Positions 1-7,881 of a stretch of DNA of 64,000 bases are shown piece after piece. This DNA is from Prorocentrum cordatum (lineage: Eukaryota > Sar > Dinophyceae > Prorocentrales > Prorocentraceae), in NCBI GenBank assembly GCA_963575745.1, contig CAUYUJ010020281.1, forward strand, positions 487,960 through 551,959. The letters are read 5' to 3'. How positions within the stretch are numbered: the first letter of the stretch is position 1; each line of letters opens with the position of its first letter. The notes beneath the pieces were generated by a model that worked only from the letters and a program-made list of their open reading frames with translations, had not been told where the DNA came from and searched no databases. The position numbers were made by a program, and so were the translations under genes.

Positions 1-95
1 TCTGGGCCGTCTCTGCGATGCCCTGGGGACCTGTGCGGCTCCCCAAGGGGCGGGCCTCAAGCAGTGGGAGCTCCAGCCTGGGATCCTCTCCCATC

Positions 96-294
96 TCGGC
101 GGTGAGCGAGGGGGGAAGTGAGAAGGAGAAGGCCTTCTCAGAAGGCGGCGGGACTTCTCGGAAGCCCTCGCGCCTTCTGAGAAGTTCTTTCTGTCTTCGG
201 GGACGCCTTAGAACACTTCTTAGAAGGCCGGGGGACTTCCGAGCCCTGCGAGAAAGCCTTCTCCTTCTCACTTCCCCCCCTCGCTCGCCGCCGA
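96..294. mobile_element. IR-A element, copy 1 (MITE-like, 5-bp TSD)
   Basis: A 199-bp non-coding element with long terminal inverted repeats. The left end reads TCGGCGGTGAGCGAGG and the right end is its near-perfect reverse complement, and the match runs on for more than 40 bp through the AGAAGGAGAAGGC block. It is bracketed by the direct repeat CCATC at 91-95 and 295-299, as expected of a target-site duplication. A related copy lies at 39163-39369. It has no coding capacity and would depend on a transposase supplied elsewhere. The superfamily is not identified. Confidence 0.8.
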
Positions 295-299
295 CCATC

Positions 300-720
300 C
301 TCGGGGCCGTAGCTGCCCCGACTCGCAGCACGCGACACGTGGCATATTGATACGGAGCTCAGCACGTGCACTGAAAACGCAAGCCTGACGTGACGCGTTC
401 GCCGAGACGTGGGCCGATACGCTGAACCAGCACGCAACGCCTTGACACGGGCGTGCTGAGCACGGTGCGTGCTGCGTATCCAAGCGGGCGTGCCGAGGCA
501 GCCAAGTCGGGGCCTCTCCCTCGGGGCCCCATCCTTTCCACTGGGGACGACAGTAAATAATAAGGGGGAGGGGCCCGCGGACCCGGGCGTGCTAAGATCC
601 CCGGTACCTGGTTAACAGTATTTCTAATTCGCGCGCGCGGGGCGGCCCCTGGGGGTCCCCGGACGAAAAGTACCCCGGCAAGGTCCCGGCAAGTCCCCGG
701 CAAGGTCCCGGCAAGGTCGG
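300..720. other. No gene seen; short tandem motif
   Basis: No supported coding frame. Two items stand out. A 26-bp sequence (AATAATAAGGGGGAGG...) at 556-581 recurs exactly at 1528-1553, on the far side of the CCAAGAGGC array. A short tandem of CCCGGCAAGGT-like units runs at about 673-720. Confidence 0.5.
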
Positions 721-1480
721 GCCAGAGATGCCGGAGTTCTGTTTCGGAGTCCAAGAGGGCTCCAGATCGGTCCAAGAGGGCCCCGAGAAGCTTTCTAGAC
801 GGTCCAAGAGAGGCCCGAGACGGCCAAAGATCGCCCGAAGACGCCCCAGATGGACCCAAGACAGCCCAAGAGGCCTCCAAGACGCTCCAAGGGCCTTCCA
901 AGAGGCCTCCGAAGAGGGCCCCAAGTTGCCAAAATCGTTGATGTTCATTGGTTTTTTCGATGTTTTTTGCGTTCTGGCCTTTTCGCTTCCGGACGCTCCA
1001 AGAGGGCCCAAGAGGCCTTCAAGACTGCTCCAAGACGGCCCACGAGGCTCCCAAGACGGCCCCGGAGCGGCCCAAGCGCGCCCCCCAGACGGCCCAAGTG
1101 CCGCCCAAGGCGGACCAAGAGGCCCCAAGACGGGCCCAAGAGGGGCTCAAGAAGGGAACCGAGAACTGAAAAATCGAGCCCTCCGCCCAAGAAGGCGCCC
1201 AGGACCCCGAAAGAGGCCCCAAGAGACTCTCCAAGACACCCCCAAGACGCCCCAATAAGCTCCCGTGAGGCCCCAAGAGGACCAACAACGTCAGGCCCCA
1301 GGCCCCAAGAGGACCAACAAATACCGCCAAGAGCCCGCCGAAAGCCCCCCCAGAGACCGTCACGAGAGCTCAGGAGGCCCCCTGGAGGCCTCCCGAGTTC
1401 TCCAAGAGGCCTAAAAAGAGGCTCCAAGAGGCCCCAAACGGCCCCAACGAGGCTCCAAGAGGCCACGAACGCGCAAGCAA
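721..1480. repeat. CCAAGAGGC degenerate array with AT-rich core
   Basis: About 760 bp of loosely repeated 9-12 bp units with consensus CCAAGAGGC / CCAAGACGGC. They are interrupted once, near 930-1000, by an AT-richer core (AAATCGTTGATGTTCATTGG and following bases). The same arrangement of GC-rich unit arrays on both sides of an AT core recurs at 3620-4110, 5880-6019, 7882-9600, 16965-17470, 17755-18360 and 24085-24910. The Gly/Leu/Pro/Trp-rich frames on either strand simply translate the repeat and are not treated as genes. Confidence 0.75.
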
Positions 1481-1527
1481 ACGCCTGCGATGGCACAATA
1501 CGGGCCGGCGGAATGAGCGAAGCGATT

Positions 1528-1553
1528 AATAATAAGGGGGAGGGGCCCGCGGA
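1528..1553. repeat. 26-bp direct repeat, right copy
   Basis: Identical over 26 bp to 556-581, in the same orientation. The two copies bracket the CCAAGAGGC array at 721-1480. They could mark the ends of a larger repeat unit or an old duplication. Confidence 0.6.
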
Positions 1554-1705
1554 GTGCGGAGTGTGGGGGGGGGGGGCGTCGACCTGGAGGCGGCGCGGCA
1601 CATCGCCAGGAGCTCGGCGATGGGCCACGCCGCAGCGAGTCCGAGCGCTCCTGGGCGGGGCGGGCTGCAGAGCCCCACCGGCGATCGAGGGGCGATGGGG
1701 GATCG

Positions 1706-1969
1706 ATGCGCCCCCCCCGGGGCCTCATTCACTGCGACATCAAGCCCGCAAACATCCCGATGCGAGGATCGCCGCAGACGCGCGGCTGCTTCGAGAAGCA
1801 GGCGCTTGTATCACGTGAGCTCGGCGAATGGGATCCCGTCGCGCCGTGCCCAAAGAGCAAGCTGCAGTTCGACTGGCAGATCCCGAGTTCCTTCGAGGCG
1901 CTCGTCGTCGACGTCCTGGCGCTGCCCCTGCTCGAAGCGCCGATCCAAACGTTGGCGAGGGATGGGGCT
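1706..1969 (+). pseudogene. Protein kinase catalytic-loop fragment (exon relic)
   Basis: The frame at 1721-1756 reads GLIHCDIKPANI. This is the catalytic loop of eukaryotic Ser/Thr protein kinases (HxD-x-K-P-x-N), with the catalytic Asp at 1736-1738, the loop Lys at 1742-1744 and the Mg-binding Asn at 1751-1753. No glycine loop, VAIK lysine or DFG motif is seen nearby. The frame stays open for about 70 more residues of protein-like composition up to the IR-B element at 1970. It could be one exon of an intron-rich kinase gene or a retained fragment. Substrate and subfamily cannot be inferred. The ATG at 1706 is just the first in frame. Confidence 0.4.
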
Positions 1970-2112
1970 AAGTCGGGCCTGTCCCTCCACAGGAAGAAGA
2001 TTCGAAAACAGTCAAGCAATCGTCAGGGGACGACTTTTTCTGACAGTTTTGAACATTTTCGTGGTATTTTCTATTTTTCGTCCAGACCCCGCCTGTAGGG
2101 GGACACGCCCGA
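1970..2112 (-). mobile_element. IR-B element, copy 1 (MITE-like)
   Basis: About 143 bp with inverted ends: AGTCGGGCCTGTCCCTCCAC on the left and, on the right, the complement of the same motif (CCTGTAGGGGGACACGCCC). The AT-rich interior matches the copies at 4717-4877 and 60341-60496, but in reverse orientation. No convincing target-site duplication was found. It lies between two exon-like frames on opposite strands. Confidence 0.75.
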
Positions 2113-2141
2113 CCTACGGAGGGGGTCGGCGGAGCGGCGCT

Positions 2142-2436
2142 GGGCCCCTCTTGGACGTTCGCGATGCCCCGGAACCTGTGCGGCTCCCCGTGGACGTGCG
2201 TCTGGGTGGTGGGCGAGTACTGGTAGATGTCCACCTGGAAGCCCACGACGGTCCCCTCGGAGACCCACTTGCCGACGCCCCGCCCGATCAGGTCGCTCGA
2301 GGCGGCCAGGTAGACGATGTCGCCACTCTCGGTGAAGATGCACCGGCCGAGCACGGCATCCGTGCACTGCAGGATCGACGCGCTGGTCGGAGGAGGGCCA
2401 ATTGAGACAACGGCAACTCTCCCAGCGGGCCCACAG
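2142..2436 (-). CDS. Candidate internal exon, unknown protein
   Basis: This minus-strand frame is open throughout and, unlike its surroundings, has balanced protein-like composition. It includes LGRCIFTESGDIVYLAASSD and, further on, WVSEGTVVGFQVDIYQYSP. A CAG consistent with a splice acceptor precedes the frame at 2437-2439. No donor could be fixed; the frame runs toward IR-B. I do not recognise the family. It may be an exon of a host gene or part of a decayed element. Only the open, non-repetitive frame supports it. Confidence 0.35.
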
Positions 2437-2447
2437 CTGGGGAAACC

Positions 2448-2574
2448 ACAAGGTACCGATACTGCTACTCCGACCTCTCCCGGGGTGCGTTCTGACCAGA
2501 ATTTCGAGGCGAATCCAGCGGTGGCGGCGAGGGCCTTCCAGAAGGGCTCAATAGGGGAAAACGAGAGAAGGGTA
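2448..2574. mobile_element. IR-C element, copy 1 (diverged)
   Basis: Begins with the shared motif GGTACCGATACTGC. Its interior (GGTGCGTTCTGA...CGAGGCGAATCC) matches copies at 29651-29799 and 45640-45787. In those copies the right end is an imperfect inverted copy of the left (AAAGGGTRCCSATASC). The right end here is eroded and abuts IR-D. Confidence 0.6.
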
Positions 2575-2740
2575 CAGTCAGCCCGTATGGTAAGGATGCG
2601 CGATAAGGCTGTAAGGGCCGTGGCAGGCCATCTTCACGATTCTCGAAGGCTCGAAACCTAGGGGCGCAGGGCAAACATGCAAGGATGCAGGGGTGACCTT
2701 GGGCAAAAGTTACTCCTCCTTGCAGCGCGGGTTGCCTGTA
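2573..2740. mobile_element. IR-D element, copy 1
   Basis: About 168 bp with inverted ends (TACAGTCAGCCCGTATGG on the left; complement of CAGGCAACCCGCG on the right). A related copy lies at 26418-26596. The two share the interior AGGATGCAGGGG...CCTTGGG. Non-coding. Confidence 0.55.
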
Positions 2741-2934
2741 GCGGCATGGGTTCCTTCACCCCCGCTGAGGCTCCGCTCAAAGCCTGTCCTTCGGCTCCCT
2801 CCCAGGGCCCCCCTGGACCTGTGTTCTGTAGAGACGCATCGGGCCGTGGCGGCGACGGGCCTCCAGGAGAAGCCCCCCAAGCAGAGAGCATTGTAAGTGC
2901 CAGGGAGAGGGCGGCCGTCGCCGCCGTCGTCATG

Positions 2935-3028
2935 GAGGGGGGGGAGGAGGCGGAGGAGGAGGGGGAGGCGGAGGAGGAGGCGGAGGAGGAGGGGGAGGCG
3001 GAGGAAGAGGAGGAGGAGGCGCAGAGCT
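2935..3028. repeat. (GGA)n / (GGC) purine-rich microsatellite
   Basis: Interrupted GGAGGAGGC repeats on the plus strand. The Glu-rich, Arg-rich and Pro-rich frames here are repeat translations. Confidence 0.9.
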
Positions 3029-3064
3029 GCTGTTGCCAAGCAACATCGGCAGCGCAAAGCTGAT

Positions 3065-3207
3065 ATAGCCACAAACCCCGACCTCAGATCGAGGGGGGGG
3101 GCGAGAGGGTAGAATAGCCAAGGGCAGGGTAGAGAATAGACTCACGCTGCTGGTTTTCCCGCTCGAAATCCTGCTCGAGCCACAAGCCCCCGACCTCAGA
3201 TCGGGGG
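3065..3207. repeat. Direct repeats flanking a partial IR-E copy
   Basis: The motif CCCCGACCTCAGATCG occurs at about 3075-3092 and again at 3186-3203. Between the two copies lies a fragment (about 3100-3165) matching the left half of IR-E (AGGGTAGA...CTCACGCTGCTGGTTTTCCC). A cousin of the direct repeat (GCCACGAACCCCGACCTT) is at about 5531-5550 and 17628-17646. Confidence 0.55.
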
Positions 3208-3384
3208 CGGCGACAGGCCAGGAGGCACCTACTGGGAGGTCTTCGTCGGAAGTACTAAGGAGAATGAAGCCCCATTGGGGGGCCTACTACGCCGGATTAG
3301 GCCGCATATTAAACGGGATTAAACGGGAGTAGACCAGATTAAACCGGATTCCGGACCTGGGCAAAGTCAGAATTCCACCTCCGA

Positions 3385-3566
3385 GGAGTTGCATCCGAAG
3401 GTGTGATAGCAACGGGCAGGGTAGATCAGCTCACGCAACTGGTTTTCCCAACGCCTCCCGGCGACGGGAGGCGCCCCTTGCGCCTCGCGGCGGGGCGGAA
3501 ACCAGCTGCATAGAGCAAATTTCGTGTCCCCTCCTTCCCTATCCTACACCCTTTCGTCCGGACCCA
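3385..3566. mobile_element. IR-E element, diverged copy
   Basis: It shares with the intact copy at 20895-21089 the internal pair CAGCTCACG...CTGGTTTTCCC and GAAACCAGCTGCAT...AGCAAATTTCGT, in the same order and spacing. The outer inverted repeats are recognisable (TCCGAAGGTGTGATAGC versus CCTATCCTACACCCTTTCG) but eroded. No target-site duplication remains. Confidence 0.6.
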
Positions 3567-3619
3567 AAGGAGCTGCCTCTTGGTGTCCTGAGTTGACGTC
3601 GGATTTGACATTCTCGCGA

Positions 3620-4395
3620 AGCTGTGAAGGGCGGCTTGGGTTTTCTCTGGCTGTCGTGAGATCCTCTCGGGCCTTGCAAGCGTCGTTTTGGGGCTCTCTT
3701 GGGGCTCTCTTGGGGCTCGGAGGGGTCGTCGAGGGTCTCGTCGGCTGCCTTGGGACGTGTCGGGGGCGTGCTGGGGACATCTCCGGCCGTTGTGGGCCCT
3801 CTTGGGCATCCTCCCAGGGCTTCCCCGGGCCTCTTGGGGCCTCCTCGGGGTCTCTTTGCGCGGAAAGCTGGAACTGTGGGTCCGTGCTCCTCCTCTGGGG
3901 CCCCTCGTGGGGCGATCCTGGAGCCTTTTTGGGCCTTCCTGGATGCCTCTTCGGCCGTCTTGGTGGCCTGTTGGGCCGTCAGGGCGCCTTCTTGGCAGCA
4001 TTTTGCTAGATTTTGGGGCGATCTTTGGAGCCCCTTTGGGCCGTCTTGGAGCGTCGGGAAGCCGAAAAGGCGCAAGCGCTAAAAATCATCAAACACTATA
4101 GGAATATCTATGACTTTTGACTCCCGGGGTGTCTTGGGAGCTCCCTGGGCCGTCTGGAGGCCATCCTGGACGGTCTGGACCGATCAGTCGGCGACCCTTG
4201 GCCCATTTGGAATGTCTTGCGGACCATCTTGGGGCCGTCTGTGCCGCCCGGAAACGAGTCAGCAGAAATTCCTCCGACTTCGGCTAGCTTCTGCCGTTCC
4301 GCCCGTCGCGGGGCCAGATTTCGGGGGGTAGCCCTTCCACAAGGGAATTCCCCCAAATGCTGAACGGGAGCCCCTCCGCAAGGTCGGGGGAAAAT
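3620..4395. repeat. CTTGGGGCC (CCAAGAGGC) composite repeat
   Basis: This is the complement-strand form of the CCAAGAGGC array, with an AT core at about 4040-4120 (AAAGGCGCAAGCGCTAAAAA). It is followed at 4225-4395 by a tail that ends near AACGGGAGCCCCTCCGCAAG. The same array, core and tail occur in the same order at 16965-17620 and 17755-18515, so this is one composite interspersed repeat of about 0.7-0.8 kb. Confidence 0.65.
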
Positions 4396-4530
4396 CACCT
4401 CTGGAGCCTCGAGCGCCATCCTCCTGCGTCATTTTTCGAGCCAGATCGATCTGCGAGGGTCCTGGGGCTCGAAACCTGGCGAAAACGCCCGATGTGAACA
4501 ACGTGCAAAGCAAGGATCTCAGGGGTTGTC
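4395..4530 (+). mobile_element. IR-F element, copy 1
   Basis: Carries the family core CGTCATTTTTCGAGCCAGAT with a 12-bp perfect or near-perfect palindrome (CAGATCGATCTG) and the right end AGGATCTCAGGG. Seven copies occur in the window: here, 15423-15575, 18496-18668, 22928-23113, 23206-23370, 27384-27545 and 37707-37880. The ends are imperfect inverted repeats (CCCTGAGATCCTGGCGT). Confidence 0.65.
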
Positions 4531-4539
4531 TCGAGACCG

Positions 4540-4628
4540 AGGAGAAGCAGGAATGGAGGACGGAGGAGGAGGAGGATGAGTAGGAGGAGGAGGAGGAGTA
4601 GGAGGAGGTGGAGGAGGAGGAGCAGGAG
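4540..4628. repeat. (GGA)n microsatellite
   Basis: Interrupted GGA/GTA repeats on the plus strand; the frames here are repeat translations. Confidence 0.9.
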
Positions 4629-4716
4629 GACGAAGGCGGATGGGTAACCGATGCGGAAGGCCGACGAGGCGCGGGTCCTTTTCTCCATCCCCTCCCACGA
4701 TCGCCAGGGCTATCTT

Positions 4717-4877
4717 TCAGTCGGGCGTGTCCCCCTACAGGGGGATTTCCGACGAAAAATGAAACATACCGCCAAAATGCTCCAAAAATGGCCCAGAGTA
4801 GTTCAAAAATGGTCCCCAGATTACTTTTTGCGCCTATTTTGGAATCTTCCCCCTGTAGGGGGACGGGCCCGACTTGA
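4717..4877 (+). mobile_element. IR-B element, copy 2
   Basis: About 160 bp. The left end TCAGTCGGGCGTGTCCCCCT and right end AGGGGGACGGGCCCGACTTG are inverted over about 27 bp, with a single-base offset. The interior is AT-richer than its surroundings and lacks a gene. No target-site duplication is obvious. Confidence 0.8.
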
Positions 4878-5077
4878 GGCCATCTCGACCGGCCCCCCTC
4901 CGAGCTGACAATCCACTCCCCTGCCAGCTTCTTGGCCTGCTTCGCGTCCCGAGACATGGCGGCAGGGCGCCGGGGCAGGCGGCAGTCCCCCGCGGCAGTC
5001 GAGGCGGGTGGCCCGCCGCCGCTTTGAGCATGAACACCGCGGACCCCGGATCCCGGACCAGAAGACAAACGACACCC

Positions 5078-5262
5078 TCTCCTCCTCCCTCCTCCTCCTC
5101 CTCCTCCTCCTCCTCCTCCTCCTCCTCGCTCCTCCTCCTCCTCCTCCTCCTCCTCCTCCTCCTCCTCCTCCTCCTCCTCCTCCCCCTCCCCCTCCCCTCC
5201 CCCTCCCTCCTCCCTCCTCCTCCCTCCTTCTCCTCCTCCTCCTGCTCCTTCTCCTCCTCCTG
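5078..5262. repeat. (TCC)n microsatellite
   Basis: About 185 bp of nearly pure TCC with a few CTC/CCC interruptions. The Ser, Leu, Pro, Arg, Gly and Glu homopolymer frames here are artefacts. Confidence 0.95.
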
Positions 5263-5279
5263 CCTCTCCTCGTCGATCC

Positions 5280-5879
5280 TTTTCCTCTTCTCCCAGTCGC
5301 CCCTACGGCCCCCAAGGCCTTAGCACATACCATGAATTCCGGCTCGGGCTTTTGCGTGGTCTCGCTACATTCTGCGCGCGGTGGGCCGCAGCACAGCTTG
5401 GAGGGCCGTAGGTGGGGTGGCGTCGTTTGCTTTGTGGTCGAAAGCTGGGAAGCATTTGGTTGGTCTTTCGACTGGTCGATCAATTTCTCCACTGTTGCCG
5501 TGACTCCAGACTCCTTCGGGTCGTGAACCTGATGGAGCCACGAACCCCGACCTTGGAGCGCAGGTGGGCATGTCTTCCGAGGCAAAATAAGGTCAGCAGG
5601 GGGATTGGGCAGGGCGTCTCATCTGCCACTGTGCCGCGATGCACTGGGTGGAGTGTTCGCAGGTCCCCTGTAGCCTCTGTCCTGAGCCCTCAGGATTGAA
5701 TGTAAATCTACGACGCCTGCGGCGAATCAACGCCACCCCCTACCTTTTGGAAACGCCTGCGCCGCCAAACGTTGGGCCGAAGCCTGGCCAAGCTATTGGA
5801 CTATGTGTTCCCCCAGCCGTCGTGGAACCCCGTGGGGGAGCACTGGAGAGAGGAAGAGACAGGAGAAGAGGGAGGGGAA
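5280..5879. other. No gene seen
   Basis: Mixed-composition DNA without a convincing coding frame or inverted-repeat element. The GCCACGAACCCCGACCTT motif at about 5531-5550 is a fragment of a dispersed repeat also seen at 3065-3207 and 17628. Confidence 0.4.
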
Positions 5880-6019
5880 TGAGGAGGAGAAGGAGGAGGA
5901 GGCCTCTTGAGGCCTCCTGGGGGCGTCCTGGGAGCCTCTTGACGGCCTATGAGGGCCTCCTGGGGGCCTCATGGGTTCTTCTGCTGGAGCCTCTTGGGGA
6001 CCTCTGAGGGGCCTCCAGG
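5880..6019. repeat. CTTGGGGCC array running into the gap
   Basis: Degenerate CTCTTGGGGCC-type units as in the other arrays, cut by the assembly gap that follows. The gap probably reflects repeat collapse. Confidence 0.65.
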
Positions 6020-6119
6020 NNNNNNNNNNNNNNNNNNNNNNNNNNNNNNNNNNNNNNNNNNNNNNNNNNNNNNNNNNNNNNNNNNNNNNNNNNNNNNNNN
6101 NNNNNNNNNNNNNNNNNNN
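6020..6119. other. Assembly gap (100 N)
   Basis: Exactly 100 undetermined bases between a CTTGGGGCC array and a GGA-rich stretch, so the true length is probably unknown. Frames crossing it are not meaningful. Confidence 0.99.
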
Positions 6120-6253
6120 GAGGAGGGGGAGGAGGAGCAAGAAAAGGAGGCCTGGCATTCGGCGGGGCCACCGCTCGGGTGCCTGGCATCCGCTCGGGAG
6201 GATCCGGGTACCCCTGGGGCCCGGAATGCTCTCGGGGAGGCGCAGGTGCTGGA

Positions 6254-6650
6254 TACAACGGAATAGAAAATTGCTACACGCAGGAGTGGCCCTAGGAAGG
6301 CGCGACCTTTAAAGCGCGGACCACGGGGGCGCAAGGTGGCCAAATCCGAGCGCGCAGGCAGCCGCTATCGTATCGCGCTCAACGATCGGGGGGAGCCCGA
6401 TGAGCCCGCATCAAAGGTCACTCTGGCGAAGGGTCACTCGTACATGTAGTCGATAGAAAACGGCGGAACGCATACACTGTTTGAGGTCCGAGCGGATTTC
6501 CTGGGATCCGGGCTGGAACCCCCTCCAGGGCGCGCGGAGAGCGCCAGGAGCGGCGCCAGAGGCGCTGCCTGGGAGCTCCGGCGCAGATCCAAGCAATCCG
6601 CGCGGAGCTGAGACGATTTATGTCTACGCCGTCTTTTCCTTCTTCGACGG
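6254..6650. mobile_element. IR-G foldback element interrupted by IR-H
   Basis: The right half contains the inverted motif pair TCCGAGCGGATTTCCTGGGATC and GCAGATCCAAGCAATCCGCGCG characteristic of IR-G. It ends with TTATGTCTACGCCGTCTTTTCC, which pairs with the disrupted left end (GAATAGAAAA...CGGCGGAACGCATAC). IR-H (6271-6452) lies within that left end. Other IR-G copies are at 15740-15860, 30475-30648, 38577-38722, 38781-38907, 59838-60012 and 60918-61118. Confidence 0.65.
6271..6452. mobile_element. IR-H element, copy 1 (8-bp TSD)
   Basis: A 182-bp element flanked by the 8-bp direct repeat ATAGAAAA at 6263-6270 and 6453-6460. Its ends are inverted (CTACACGCAGGAGTGGCCC versus the complement of GTCACTCGTACATGTAG). 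An 8-bp duplication is typical of the hAT superfamily, but no transposase is present to confirm that. Copies at 20302-20480 and 27971-28153 share its interior. Confidence 0.75.
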
Positions 6651-6899
6651 GGGCCGCCGAAAAACCTCGGCGCAACGCGGCCCGCGGCGGCGGCAGCGGC
6701 GGCCCCCGGCAGACAGCCGCGCTGGCAGCCGCCTGCTGCAGCCCAGCCGCCGGCGGTCCCAAAGCCCCATCGCTGGCGCGGCGCGGGCGGTGCCGACCGC
6801 CCGCAGCGCCGGCGCGGCCCCGTCGCGGGCCTGGAGCGCAGCTCCGCGGCAGAGGGTCGCCGCCGTTGCCGCCGCCGCCGCCGTCGCCGTTGTCGCTGT

Positions 6900-7112
6900 C
6901 GTCATGGAGGGGGCAGAGGAGGAGGCGGAGGAGGAGGAGGCGGAGGAGGCGGAGGAGGAGGAGGAGGAGGAGGCGGAGGAGGAGGAGGAGGAGGAGGAGC
7001 AGGAGGAGGAGGCGGAGAGAGCAGGAGGCAGGTGGAGGCGGAGACGGAGGAGGAGGAGAAGAGGAGGAGGGGGAGGAGGAGGAGGAGGAGGAGGAGGAAG
7101 GGACCTCGAGGC
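6900..7112. repeat. (GGA)n microsatellite
   Basis: About 210 bp of GGA with GGC and GGCA interruptions on the plus strand. Confidence 0.95.
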
Positions 7113-7619
7113 AAAGGCAGCGCACCGATCGCCGCCAGCTCTCCATTGGCTCGACAGCGCACGTCGGCTTGGCGACGGCTTCAACGACCTGCCCCGTCCG
7201 AAAGGGTGCACAGGTTGTCGCGTGGCGGCGCGCCCAGGCCGAAAGGCGCAGCGAAAGGCACAGACGTAGTCTTGCGGCCAAAGGCGCGACAAAGGTGTCA
7301 ACATGCCTGAAGCCACACCCTCCGTGCGCGCCAGGGCGCACAGTATGCGCTAGAGCGTTGAACTACGGGTCTGGGGTCAAGCGAGTGGCACAGATGTGCC
7401 CAGATTGCTTGTCAATCGCCCTCAGCACTGCCACATTGTTGAGTGGGTGGTTGGGCCGCGTGCCTGTAGTAATGTTGACAAGCGGCCGTGGCCAGTGCCG
7501 CCCGTAGTATGGCACGCTGGCGGGGTGACTTCCTTGCTCCTTGGGTTAGGGCCGTTGACAAGGCGTTTGGGCAGCGCGCGGCACGACAGCGGTAGGTGTC
7601 AGCGGCATGCCTGAAAACT
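7113..7619. other. No gene seen
   Basis: Low-repeat DNA directly downstream of the candidate terminal exon at 7620-7781 in that exon's orientation. No further coding frame was recognised. Confidence 0.4.
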
Positions 7620-7781
7620 TCATCGTGGACCATGGGCGGTGTATGTCATGATGAAGTCGCCGTCGGAGCCCGCCTCGAGGAAGAGCCAACGGAAACAAGG
7701 CAGCTCGCAGTTGCCGAAAAAGTTGGCGTAGACGATGGGGCGAAGAACCATGTGAGCAGCGAGCGTGGCTGAACCGTCGTG
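7620..7781 (-). CDS. Candidate terminal exon, unknown protein
   Basis: The minus strand encodes about 53 residues of normal protein composition, including MVLRPIVYANFFGNCELPC and RWLFLEAGSDGDFIMTYTA, ending at a TGA (7620-7622). Immediately upstream the sequence reads TGCAGCTAG, so the in-frame TAG could be the AG of a splice acceptor that opens a last exon. The family is not recognised. The evidence is composition and a plausible splice boundary only. Confidence 0.35.
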   Translation of the reverse strand, partial: HDGSATLAAHMVLRPIVYANFFGNCELPCFRWLFLEAGSDGDFIMTYTAHGPR

Positions 7782-7881
7782 CTAGCTGCACCAGGAAGTG
7801 CTGACTGCAAAACTCGCGTGGTGTTTGTCTGGGCGGCTGCGGTCCACATCCAGGACGCGAGCATGCACTGGCGAGGGCAAG

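Noticed and set aside
945-1628. Gly/Leu/Trp/Pro-rich frames over CCAAGAGGC arrays, here and at 3.6, 8-9.6, 17-18 and 24 kb
   Set aside because: Both strands and several frames are open together and the peptide repeats follow the DNA unit; no start context or domain.
7340-7420. tRNA-like wording (GTTGAACTACGGGTCTGGGGTC)
   Set aside because: No cloverleaf and no T-loop consensus could be folded.
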